The notes beneath the pieces are model-generated. The model made no database searches and had not been told where the DNA came from. It worked only from the letters and a program-made list of their open reading frames with translations. The position numbers and the translations under genes were made by a program. A stretch of DNA of 64,000 bases from contig CAKZNC010000220.1 in the NCBI GenBank assembly GCA_937129385.1, forward strand, positions 96,483 to 160,482, read 5' to 3'. Each line of letters starts with the position of its first letter. Within the stretch, counting starts at the first letter, position 1. Shown here piece after piece: positions 1 to 8,872 of the stretch. The DNA is from an uncultured Bacteroidota bacterium (GTDB lineage: Bacteria > Bacteroidota > Bacteroidia > Bacteroidales > GCA-2748055).

Positions 1-32
1 TGATATATCAGGATTATTATTATACTTGAAAC

Positions 33-863
33 ATGATCTTAAAGAAATTACAATTTCTGCTTTTGCCGGTGATCTTCACCTCATGTCTGAAGACGCCTGA
101 CGAGGAGGTCTATTTCTTAAGTGAGATCTATTTCCCTGAAATCAAATATAAGACCGGACAACTTGATTCCGTCTACAGGTCTGAATTCTGGATCAACATC
201 ATTGATTTTGGAAACCAGGAAGATTACGACGCAGGTTTTATCGATTTTGCCCGGCACATTCCGCTTGAAAGGCTTGTGGATTCGAGCGGGTACCTGGTCA
301 ACCAGGGGAAAGTGATCACTGCCAATTACGATGATCAGTGGCCGTTCATTGTCTACTCCTCCTCAAATGATACCATTGCCTTTCATATTGCACATCTGAT
401 CCAGGCATTGGGCTATTCCCGTGTATATTTTTATGAGGGAGGGCCGGACGACTGGCAGGAACACGGGGCTGCCCTGAACCTCACCTACAAAGGGTTTATG
501 GACTGGTACAACACCCACCATCCCTTCACAGACACGCTGCAATTCCTTGTGGATGTACAGCCCGAAAGCTGGTACAACGGCTCCGGTCCGCTTGAAGGTC
601 ATATTCCCGGCGCCATCAATATTCCTGCAGGGACGGTTGCTGACACCCTGGACAATGAGCTTGTATTGGTTGATGACGGCAAGGCGCTCACCGATACCAT
701 CCCGTATGATATTTCGAAAATTGTGGTCTACAGTTCCCGTGAATGTCTGTCAAAGGAGCATGCATTCCTCGAAGCGGCCCAACAACTCGGATACAATCAA
801 TTGTACCGGTTCCCTTCCGGTTATGAAACCTGGAAAGAAAAAGGAAATGCCTTTGAGAACTAG
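33..863 (+). CDS. Rhodanese-like domain lipoprotein
   Basis: ORF with lipoprotein-type N-terminus (LLLPVIFTSC) and two rhodanese-like segments (GHIPGAINIPAG; IVVYSSRECLSKEHAFLEAAQQLGYNQLYRFPSGYETWKEKG). Confidence 0.75.
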   Translation: MILKKLQFLLLPVIFTSCLKTPDEEVYFLSEIYFPEIKYKTGQLDSVYRSEFWINIIDFGNQEDYDAGFIDFARHIPLERLVDSSGYLVNQGKVITANYDDQWPFIVYSSSNDTIAFHIAHLIQALGYSRVYFYEGGPDDWQEHGAALNLTYKGFMDWYNTHHPFTDTLQFLVDVQPESWYNGSGPLEGHIPGAINIPAGTVADTLDNELVLVDDGKALTDTIPYDISKIVVYSSRECLSKEHAFLEAAQQLGYNQLYRFPSGYETWKEKGNAFEN

Positions 864-1956
864 ATTTCGAACATCATTGTTTGTTGTGCTGATTGTGCAG
901 TGCTGTCTTTTGTCTTCCTGTAATAATGAAGATGCTGAAGCGGACCTGCTGATCGATAATTTTTTACAAAAACATCATTACTTCAATGCTTCAGAAGACG
1001 TCTACGGCAGTTACAAATTGAATTTTGGAGTTGAAGCCATGATTACCTATAGTATCATTTCAGGTAAACAAGATTATATTCCTGATATTGAAAGGTTTTT
1101 CTTGAACAGAGGTTACGAATTTGATGACACTGTTCCGTACCATTCAATCCCATTTTCAGATCCTTTTTATGCGTTTTATCTGTTGAGAAACGATGTGTCA
1201 TTTACTGCTCCTTATGTGTACGAATGTAAAAGGATGTTCGAGGAGGTCAGCAGGACCAAAGAGGGGGCTATCTGCATCCATCACGAAGGCAGGGATGCCG
1301 TACTGATAGATTACCTCCAGGACTATGCCTCCCGTATGGCAAGGCTGGGGATGATCACTGGCAACGAGGCTTATTACGAGGAGTGCGTTTCACAATTTGA
1401 AATCTACCGGCAATTGCTCAGGGATGAACAAAGCGGACTTTACAGCCAGGGACGAGGATGGCTGGAGGATACCCTGGAAACTTCGCCGGGTGCCTGGTCA
1501 AGAGGACAGGGCTGGCTGATAAGGGGTATGGTAAATTCACTGGAGTGTATTCCCTGTAAAACGGAAGCATATGATCGCCTTCAGGAGATTCTTGCAGAAT
1601 TTGCAGATGCACTTCTCTGTCGCCAGGATGAGGCCGGCATGTGGCACACCCTTCCGCATCTCGATTTCGAGTCGAGTGAACCCGAGGTAAGCGGGACCTC
1701 CATGATCTCATATTACATTGCAAAAGCAGTGAATGCCGGAATGTTGAAAGGAAGTCAATACACAAAAGCGGCCATAAGAGCCGAACGAGCCATCCATCAA
1801 TACATTGATAATGAGGGGAATATCCTGAATGTTTCGCCAGGCCCCGGCCCTTTGAGGGAAATCCAAAGTTACAGGCTGCCGGGAAAGACAAATGATGGTC
1901 ATGGATTTCCGGCTGTTCTGCTTGGCTTATCCGGCAGATTTCTGGTGGAAGAATAG
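847..1956 (+). CDS. GH88/GH105-like unsaturated glucuronyl/rhamnogalacturonyl hydrolase lipoprotein
   Basis: Likely start at ATG 847 (MPLRTRFRTSLFVVLIVQCCLLSSC, lipobox) rather than 547; WSRGQGWLIRGMV motif and alpha/alpha-barrel-like pattern typical of GH88/105. Confidence 0.7.
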   Translation: MPLRTRFRTSLFVVLIVQCCLLSSCNNEDAEADLLIDNFLQKHHYFNASEDVYGSYKLNFGVEAMITYSIISGKQDYIPDIERFFLNRGYEFDDTVPYHSIPFSDPFYAFYLLRNDVSFTAPYVYECKRMFEEVSRTKEGAICIHHEGRDAVLIDYLQDYASRMARLGMITGNEAYYEECVSQFEIYRQLLRDEQSGLYSQGRGWLEDTLETSPGAWSRGQGWLIRGMVNSLECIPCKTEAYDRLQEILAEFADALLCRQDEAGMWHTLPHLDFESSEPEVSGTSMISYYIAKAVNAGMLKGSQYTKAAIRAERAIHQYIDNEGNILNVSPGPGPLREIQSYRLPGKTNDGHGFPAVLLGLSGRFLVEE

Positions 1957-1974
1957 CCTGACCAGCTTTTGTAA

Positions 1975-2547
1975 TTACTCTATTTTCAGTTCATATTTAG
2001 AAAGAAGACCCGGTAATCCTTCAGGACTGACCCTTGCGTTGTGAATGTAATTGGTTTCCGGGTCAATGATGAAATTTTCTGCAGTTCGCAGGTCGGTTTT
2101 TTCAAGGATGGTGTTGTCAAAAATTGCATGGTACAGATCTGATTTCCGAAAGACTGAACCTGTGAGGTCTGCCCCGGTGAAATCGACTTCCTGCATATTG
2201 CACTCATTGAAGAGTGTAGAGGGAATCTTCAGTCCGTGAAAGGAGGACAATTGCAATAGGCATCTTTCAAACCGAAATGAGAGAAGCATTTGATTACACT
2301 GCTCAAAATGAGTACCGGTCATTTTACAATTCCTGAAAACTGCTTCCTGCAAAGTGGTGTTTTTAAGACTGGCCAGACCGAGGTTACATTGCTCAAACAC
2401 GCAACCGATGAATACCCGCTCAGACAGGTTACATTCACTGAAGTCACAGGACAAAAATTCACAATCTTCATAAACACCTTCGGGAAGTTGATTTCTTGTA
2501 AAATCTGTACCCTCGAAAGTCTGGTTCTCAATGATATTATCTGCCAT
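1975..2547 (-). CDS. Pentapeptide repeat protein
   Basis: Repeated A/C-D/N-L/F-x-x units (CDFSECNLSERVFIGCVFEQCNLGLASLKNTTLQEAVFRNC...). Confidence 0.85.
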   Translation of the reverse strand: MADNIIENQTFEGTDFTRNQLPEGVYEDCEFLSCDFSECNLSERVFIGCVFEQCNLGLASLKNTTLQEAVFRNCKMTGTHFEQCNQMLLSFRFERCLLQLSSFHGLKIPSTLFNECNMQEVDFTGADLTGSVFRKSDLYHAIFDNTILEKTDLRTAENFIIDPETNYIHNARVSPEGLPGLLSKYELKIE

Positions 2548-2557
2548 CAGTCTATGT

Positions 2558-3043
2558 TTACCGGTTTATCAACTCATCGATCTCGTCCAGATGCAGGTTA
2601 AAGTGGCGGAGAAAATCAACCACCATATCATGGAGTGTGACGCTATGGCCCGGAGCATTTATCCAGGCTCGTTCCAGGTTTTCTTCTCCAATATTTCGAA
2701 TCACATGCACCAGGTGCAGATGACTGTATTCCCATAAGCCCAGGAGGATCTTCCAGTCCTCATCCTGGAATTTTTGAATAGCGATCCACCTGTCGTTGTT
2801 TCCATTGGTTGCATAGTTCGGGAAATCTACCGGGCTCCTCCTGTATTGAAGATGGACGATCCTGTGCGTATTGTTTGAAGCAGAATCGATCATGTGTCCG
2901 ATGATCTGCTTAATGGAACGTCCCTGGCTGTTCCTTCTTGCATTGAGCACTTCGGATTCCAGGTTTTCAAGTCTGGATTTATATTTTGGAAGCAGTGCTG
3001 ATACTCCTTCAATTACCGGCACAAATTCTTCGGTTATGGCCAT
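2558..3043 (-). CDS. DinB-like / DUF1572-type putative metal-dependent hydrolase
   Basis: 161-aa four-helix-type protein with conserved His pattern (IIGHMIDSASNN... HLHLVHVIRNI... FLRHFNLHLDEI). Confidence 0.7.
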   Translation of the reverse strand: MAITEEFVPVIEGVSALLPKYKSRLENLESEVLNARRNSQGRSIKQIIGHMIDSASNNTHRIVHLQYRRSPVDFPNYATNGNNDRWIAIQKFQDEDWKILLGLWEYSHLHLVHVIRNIGEENLERAWINAPGHSVTLHDMVVDFLRHFNLHLDEIDELINR

Positions 3044-3098
3044 TCGGATTATTTTACCAGGCTGCCTGTCGCGTTCCTGAGGTACACTGCAGGCCGCC

Positions 3099-3233
3099 TC
3101 AATTGTCCCTGTTCTCGAAATTCTCTTTCTTCCTGATCTCTATTCTCCTGAAGACCAGGTATACCAGGAGAACGGCAGCAATTACAAGCCCGACTCCCTC
3201 AATGATCATGATCAGTTTAGCAAGCCCCGGCAT
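3099..3233 (-). CDS. Small single-pass membrane protein (44 aa), not in supplied ORF track
   Basis: Read from minus strand: MPGLAKLIMIIEGVGLVIAAVLLVYLVFRRIEIRKKENFENRDN*; one hydrophobic helix then basic tail; starts 2 nt after the YbjQ-like stop. Confidence 0.55.
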   Translation of the reverse strand: MPGLAKLIMIIEGVGLVIAAVLLVYLVFRRIEIRKKENFENRDN

Positions 3234-3234
3234 A

Positions 3235-3549
3235 TTACTTAAACTTCACGGCTGTTCCATAAGCCAGTATCTCAGCTGCACCCTGTGTTACCATCGAGGT
3301 GGCGAGCCTGATATTAATGATTGCATCGGCACCAAGTCTTTCAGCATCCTCCTTCATTCTCAGGAGCGCCTGTTCCCTTGATTCTGCCTGCAATTTTGTG
3401 TATTCTTCGATCTCCCCGCCCACGAGATTCTTCAGCCCTGCAAATATATCGCGCCCGATATTCCGGGCCCTGACTGTACTTCCCCGGGCTATTCCAAGAA
3501 TCTCGGCGATCTCTTTTCCCGGAACAAAATCGGTTGTTGTATGTATCAT
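3235..3549 (-). CDS. YbjQ/UPF0145 family protein
   Basis: 104 aa, pattern V.G.EI.EILGIARGSTVRARNIGRDIFAGLKNLVGGEIEEYT...LGADAIINIR. Confidence 0.88.
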   Translation of the reverse strand: MIHTTTDFVPGKEIAEILGIARGSTVRARNIGRDIFAGLKNLVGGEIEEYTKLQAESREQALLRMKEDAERLGADAIINIRLATSMVTQGAAEILAYGTAVKFK

Positions 3550-3708
3550 TGGTTTAAAATTTGAATGATCAGATAATCAATTCAATTTCTCTGATCGTGG
3601 AGTTTCAATGCAATGGATATTGTTACAATTATCCGTAATAAAGATATGAAGAATTGAGATGAAGCGTGTAATATTATTACAAAAGATTATTTTCGGACAG
3701 GCATACAA

Positions 3709-4404
3709 TCAACCTTTCATTTCCTGGCCGATCATCCTGATGAAGTCCCCGATACCTTCCGTTGCCTTTTTATTGATAAAAGTAACATTCATGCTATCTA
3801 TTCCCACGGGCTCTCCGGGGTCGATGACATAAACCGGTGTTCCCGGGCGGCAAAAATTCATCAGTCCTGCGGCGGGATATACATTCAGGGAGGTGCCAAT
3901 GATGAGCAGAATATCAGCCTCATTGACAATGGGCACTGCCCTTTCCATTTCGGGAACCTGTTCACCAAACCATACAATATGCGGACGGAGCTGATGACCG
4001 TTCTCTGAAAAATCTCCTTCATTCAGTTCCCATCCATCGATCTCATAAACATCATTTTCATTTACTGTGCAACGTGCTTTTCTTAATTCTCCGTGCAGGT
4101 GAAGTACCCGTGTTGATCCGGCGCGTTCGTGAAGGTCATCAATATTCTGTGTAATGATCTCCACTTTGAATTTTTTCTCCAGCCTGGCCAGGGCCAGGTG
4201 CGCTTCATTGGGCTTCGCTTTCAGCAGGTCTCTTCTTCGTTCATTATAGAACCGGATGACCAGGGGACGGTTTTTTTCCCATGCCATGGGACTTGCCACT
4301 TCGGTAACGTCATGTTCTTCCCATAATCCACCATGGTCACGGAAGGTCTTGATCCCGCTTTCTGCACTGATACCAGAGCCAGAAAGTACCACCAGTCTTT
4401 TCAT
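3709..4404 (-). CDS. cobB: NAD-dependent protein deacylase (Sir2 family)
   Basis: Sirtuin motifs LSGSGISAESGIKTFRD, TQNIDDLHERAGS, LHGEL, RPHIVWFGEQVPEM, IGTSLNVYPAAGL. Confidence 0.92.
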   Translation of the reverse strand: MKRLVVLSGSGISAESGIKTFRDHGGLWEEHDVTEVASPMAWEKNRPLVIRFYNERRRDLLKAKPNEAHLALARLEKKFKVEIITQNIDDLHERAGSTRVLHLHGELRKARCTVNENDVYEIDGWELNEGDFSENGHQLRPHIVWFGEQVPEMERAVPIVNEADILLIIGTSLNVYPAAGLMNFCRPGTPVYVIDPGEPVGIDSMNVTFINKKATEGIGDFIRMIGQEMKG

Positions 4405-4562
4405 AGGCTTCTTCGCTTTTTTCGGTTAAGTCGCACCAGGAACGCCAGGTTTTATGCAACGCTTATTGTTTCTCCTTCCCGTAAAAATAGGTTATTTCTG
4501 AAACTTTAACTAATTTTAAATGTTGGAATCAATGTTAAAAACCCTGATTTACTGATTGTTAC

Positions 4563-6503
4563 ATGATAAGCCAGGAAACGGTAAATAAAATATTTGATAC
4601 GGTAGACATTGTAGATGTCGTTTCCGATTTTGTAACATTGAAGAAATCCGGAGCCAACTACAAGGGGCTGAGTCCGTTTACCAATGAAAAGACGCCTTCG
4701 TTCATGGTTTCTCCGAGCAAGGGGATTTTCAAGGATTTCAGCTCCGGAAAGGGTGGTAATGCGGTTGGTTTTCTCATGGAACATGAAAAGCTTTCTTACC
4801 CCGAGGCTCTGCAATACCTGGCCCGCAAGTACAACATAGATATCGAGGAGACAGAGCTCACCCCCGAGGAGATCCAGCAAAGAAATGAACGTGAAAGTCT
4901 GCTTGCGGTCACCCAATATGCAGCAAAGTTTTTCAAGCAACAGCTCAGTACTTCTGAAGGGAAGGCCGTTGGATTCAGTTACCTGAGGCAGCGAGGTTTC
5001 CGGGAGGATATCATCGAGAAATTTTTGATTGGTTACAGTCCGGAAGACCGCAAGGCGCTGACAAACAGCGCGGTGAAGGCGGGATACAAGAAGGAGTTCC
5101 TGGTCAAAACAGGATTGACCATTCAGAAAGAGGATTACGAATTTGACCGGTTTGCGGGCCGGATCATTTTTCCCATTCATGGAATTTCGGGAAATGTCAT
5201 CGGTTTTGGTGGTCGGACCCTGAAGTCTGACAAGAACACGGCGAAATACCTCAACTCTCCTGAATCGGATATATATCACAAGAGCCGGGTCTTGTACGGA
5301 TTGTTCCAGGCCAAAAAGAGCATTGTCAATCATAACAGGTGTTTCCTGGTAGAGGGGTACACCGATGTGATCGCCCTGCACCAGGCCGGTATTGAAAACG
5401 TGGTGTCTTCTTCCGGAACTGCGCTGACGAGCGAACAGATCAGGCTGATCAAGCGGTTCAGCGAAAACATCACTGTCCTGTACGATGGTGACGAAGCCGG
5501 ACTGAAAGCCTCTTTCAGGGGAATTGACATGATCCTTGAGGAGGGGTTGAATGTCAAGGTGCTCCTTTTCCCCGAGGGGGAAGATCCGGATTCATTTTCC
5601 CAGGATAAAAGTGCCACTGAGTTCACGGAGTATATCAATGAAAACGAGCAGGATTTCATTACCTTCAAAACCCGGGTTCTCATTGCTGATACGAAAGATG
5701 ACCCCATCAAGCGGGCAAATATGATCACAGATATCGTTCGATCTGTCGCGGTTATTCCCGACGGGATCAAGCGGTCGGTTTATCTCAAGGAATGCAGTCT
5801 CTTGCTTGATGTGGAAGAGCGTGTACTGTATACCGAGGTAAACAAGATCCGTCAGAAGCGCAGGGAGCAGGCCTGGAAAAAGGAGCGCACCTCCACTCCA
5901 GATCAGCTGGAAGTGCCGCGACAACCTACCGTTCCCTCATTTGTAAAAAATGTATATTCTGAGATCGAAGAGCGGGAGATCATCTATTTCCTTTTGAAAT
6001 TCGGCAACAGGGCTTTGAAAATATCCGGGGAAGAAAATGCCGATATTAACGTAGCCCAGTATATCATCAGGGAGATCCAGAATGATGATCTTCAGTTTAC
6101 AAACCTGGTATACAAACAGGTCTTCGAGGATGTAAAAGCGATGATAGAATCGGGGAAAGAGATCACGGAACGGGTTTTCACTTTTCACGACAATAAAGAA
6201 GTACAGGACCTCGCAGTGGATATTGTTACATCGAAATATGAACTCAGCAAGGTATGGAAAAGAAAGGAGTCCTATATTGAACTTCCGGGAGAAAATCTTG
6301 GTGTTGAGGTGCCCAAAGCCCTGCTGCTGTATAAACTCCGCGTTGTCGGAATGGCGCTCGAAGAGCTCCGTAAGCAAATCGGTGAAGCTGAAAAGAAAAA
6401 GGAGGATGATCGCGTAATGGAGCTGATGTTGAGGCTCCGTGACCTGGAGGCTGCCAAGAATGAGCTCTCCACAGTCATTGGGGAGCGCATCATTCTCAAT
6501 TGA
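4563..6503 (+). CDS. dnaG: DNA primase
   Basis: 646 aa; DnaG N-terminal domain (PFTNEKTPSFMVSP), TOPRIM (VEGYTDVIALHQAGIENVVSSSGTALT, LYDGDEAG). Confidence 0.95.
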   Translation: MISQETVNKIFDTVDIVDVVSDFVTLKKSGANYKGLSPFTNEKTPSFMVSPSKGIFKDFSSGKGGNAVGFLMEHEKLSYPEALQYLARKYNIDIEETELTPEEIQQRNERESLLAVTQYAAKFFKQQLSTSEGKAVGFSYLRQRGFREDIIEKFLIGYSPEDRKALTNSAVKAGYKKEFLVKTGLTIQKEDYEFDRFAGRIIFPIHGISGNVIGFGGRTLKSDKNTAKYLNSPESDIYHKSRVLYGLFQAKKSIVNHNRCFLVEGYTDVIALHQAGIENVVSSSGTALTSEQIRLIKRFSENITVLYDGDEAGLKASFRGIDMILEEGLNVKVLLFPEGEDPDSFSQDKSATEFTEYINENEQDFITFKTRVLIADTKDDPIKRANMITDIVRSVAVIPDGIKRSVYLKECSLLLDVEERVLYTEVNKIRQKRREQAWKKERTSTPDQLEVPRQPTVPSFVKNVYSEIEEREIIYFLLKFGNRALKISGEENADINVAQYIIREIQNDDLQFTNLVYKQVFEDVKAMIESGKEITERVFTFHDNKEVQDLAVDIVTSKYELSKVWKRKESYIELPGENLGVEVPKALLLYKLRVVGMALEELRKQIGEAEKKKEDDRVMELMLRLRDLEAAKNELSTVIGERIILN

Positions 6504-6514
6504 CATCGTTCTGT

Positions 6515-8863
6515 TTATCTCAATACTTCGAAGACGACCGATTCCTGGTTTCCCTGCTCATCCACAACAGTCATTTTGTGCCTGCCCGGCAAGATATCTG
6601 CCGCAAGTTGGTGCGTCCCTTCCGTCGTACCTATAAAAATTTTATCAATGTGCCAGAAAACCCGTGCAGAGGACTGCCTGTGTGCCACCTCAAAAATCAC
6701 TTTGCCCTTACTGCCATCCAGCTCTCTAGGAATCACCAGGTGGCTGTCCCATTCAGGATATACAATTTCCATTGATTTTACAGACTCGTCCAGGCAGCCC
6801 TCCATGACCGGGGGCAGTTCTTGATAACCTGCAGCATGTCTTTTATAATACCATTCCATCAGCGGGGGTAAAACGAACCATGTTTTTGTTATCATATTGC
6901 TCACCGGGTAGCACCTGCTGTTGACGCGATAAGAACCCGTTGAATCGAGGTGGATCATTTCATGATAGGGGCATGATCGCGATTTCATTCCCCGGGGCAC
7001 TGCCTGGATGGTATCTGTTATTCTGCAGTAAGGCCCGGCAAGATAACCACTGGCGCGACAAATGACTGCATCTGAGAGATCATCCAGGGGAGCTTCGAAC
7101 CAGGTAGTTTCGGGCAGTATACTGAAGAGATCGAACATCAGTGGTGCTGCTGCTGTAATCCCTGAAATTCCGGGTCTGCCCTCTCCATCCGCATTTCCTG
7201 CCCAGACCGCCACGACATATTCAGGTGTCACACCAACAGCCCAGGCGTCTCTGAAGCCATAACTGGTACCGGTTTTCCATGCAATGTTCCTTGTTGATGA
7301 CATTAAATACCACATTGACAATTCCTCTGGTCTGTTTACCTCAAGTAATGATTGAAATGTTAAAAAGATACTTGAGGCAGACAACAGGCCCTCTTCCTGT
7401 TTATCCTTTCTAACAGGACGTGTGTGATCACTATCCAGGTTGGGCATATGGTAGTCGGAGGCAAAATAATTTCCATCGGACTGATTAAAGTGATTGAGCA
7501 CCCTGGCCATACTGCCGTACATACCTGCCAGTTCCCACAATGAAGTTTCAGCCCCGCCAAGAATGAGTGTCAGTCCATAATGTTCGTGGGAGTATTTAAA
7601 GGTTGAGAACCCTATATTCCTGAGCAGGCCCAGGAAAGGGTCTACACCATAATTTTTCAGCATGATCACAGCTGGGATATTGAGGGATCTTTCCAGGGCT
7701 TCATATGCAGGTACTGCTCCTTCATAACCCCTGTCGTAGTTTTTCGGAGCGTAACCGTTGTATCTTACAGGGACATCCGGAACCAATGCAGTTTGTAAAA
7801 TCCGACCGTTATCAAGGATTCCGGCAAAGAGGAACGGTTTAAGAATGGAGCCGGTGCTGCGCACAGACCTGACCACATCCACATCCTCCCCGTCAGATCG
7901 TTTTCCGGGTAGTTTGCTGTTGCCCACGTAGGCCAGCACCTTTCCTGACTCAACCTCCATCACAAGACAGGCCATGTTTTCTATTTCGTTGGCCCGCAGT
8001 ATCTCCTGCCGTATATTGGTCAGTTCATTTACCCTCTCCTGGAGGTCGCGATTGATTGAGGAGTTGAAGCGGTTTCGCTGTTCATCCAGCATCACCTGGT
8101 CTGTGACGTGGGGAGTTAAGTTGGGCAGTGGCAACGGGGCAGATGGCAGGGGTTCCTGCATAGAAAGTCTGCAGGTTTGCTCACTGATCTCTCCTTGCTC
8201 CATTAGCTTTTGGAGCAAGCGGTTTCTTTTTTCAATTAACAGATCCCTGTTCTTCCCTGGATGGATCAACGAAGGGGCATTGGGCAATACGGCAAGAAGA
8301 GCGGATTCGGCCCAGGTGAGGTCACCTGGGGAAGTCCCGAAATATCTCCATGCCGCTGCTTCAATCCCAACCACATTCCCCCCGAAGGGGGCGTTGTTTG
8401 CATAGACGGTCAGGACCTGCTGCTTGCTGTTTGAGAATTCATACCGGAGGGCCAGAAAAGATTCAATCAGTTTTTGCGTCACTGTACGCGGCCGGTTCTT
8501 TCTTGACATCCTGATCACCTGCATGGTAATCGTGCTTCCACCACTTCGGATCTCTCCTGCCCTGATGTTCTGGAGGGCCGCCCGCATCATGCTTGCAGGA
8601 TTGACGCCGGGATGAAAATAAAAATACCTGTCTTCGAAGGAGATCACCGCCCTGGAATACTTCTCCGGCACTGAATCCAGGCCCGGGAATCTCCACTGAC
8701 CATCCTCGGCGATCCTTGCCCCAAGTAATTCCCCATTCCGGTCATATACCACCGTAGAGAGGGGATCATCGAATAGTCTGACTGGAAGAGAAATCCAGAA
8801 CAGGACAAATACAGCGATCAGGCTGAACCAGAAATACCTGTACTTATTCCAGATCCTGTACAT
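6515..8863 (-). CDS. pbpC: Penicillin-binding protein 1C
   Basis: GT51 (EDRYFYFHPGVNP, GGSTITMQVIRM) plus transpeptidase (SILKPFL, KTGTSYGFRDAWAVG) and C-terminal PbpC domain. Confidence 0.93.
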   Translation of the reverse strand: MYRIWNKYRYFWFSLIAVFVLFWISLPVRLFDDPLSTVVYDRNGELLGARIAEDGQWRFPGLDSVPEKYSRAVISFEDRYFYFHPGVNPASMMRAALQNIRAGEIRSGGSTITMQVIRMSRKNRPRTVTQKLIESFLALRYEFSNSKQQVLTVYANNAPFGGNVVGIEAAAWRYFGTSPGDLTWAESALLAVLPNAPSLIHPGKNRDLLIEKRNRLLQKLMEQGEISEQTCRLSMQEPLPSAPLPLPNLTPHVTDQVMLDEQRNRFNSSINRDLQERVNELTNIRQEILRANEIENMACLVMEVESGKVLAYVGNSKLPGKRSDGEDVDVVRSVRSTGSILKPFLFAGILDNGRILQTALVPDVPVRYNGYAPKNYDRGYEGAVPAYEALERSLNIPAVIMLKNYGVDPFLGLLRNIGFSTFKYSHEHYGLTLILGGAETSLWELAGMYGSMARVLNHFNQSDGNYFASDYHMPNLDSDHTRPVRKDKQEEGLLSASSIFLTFQSLLEVNRPEELSMWYLMSSTRNIAWKTGTSYGFRDAWAVGVTPEYVVAVWAGNADGEGRPGISGITAAAPLMFDLFSILPETTWFEAPLDDLSDAVICRASGYLAGPYCRITDTIQAVPRGMKSRSCPYHEMIHLDSTGSYRVNSRCYPVSNMITKTWFVLPPLMEWYYKRHAAGYQELPPVMEGCLDESVKSMEIVYPEWDSHLVIPRELDGSKGKVIFEVAHRQSSARVFWHIDKIFIGTTEGTHQLAADILPGRHKMTVVDEQGNQESVVFEVLR

Positions 8864-8872
8864 TTCAGCTCA

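Noticed and set aside
547-846. N-terminal extension of the 469-aa ORF
   Set aside because: Overlaps the rhodanese lipoprotein out of frame; lipoprotein signal begins at Met 847
4506-5381. 291-aa minus-strand ORF opposite dnaG
   Set aside because: Antisense shadow ORF with no family features
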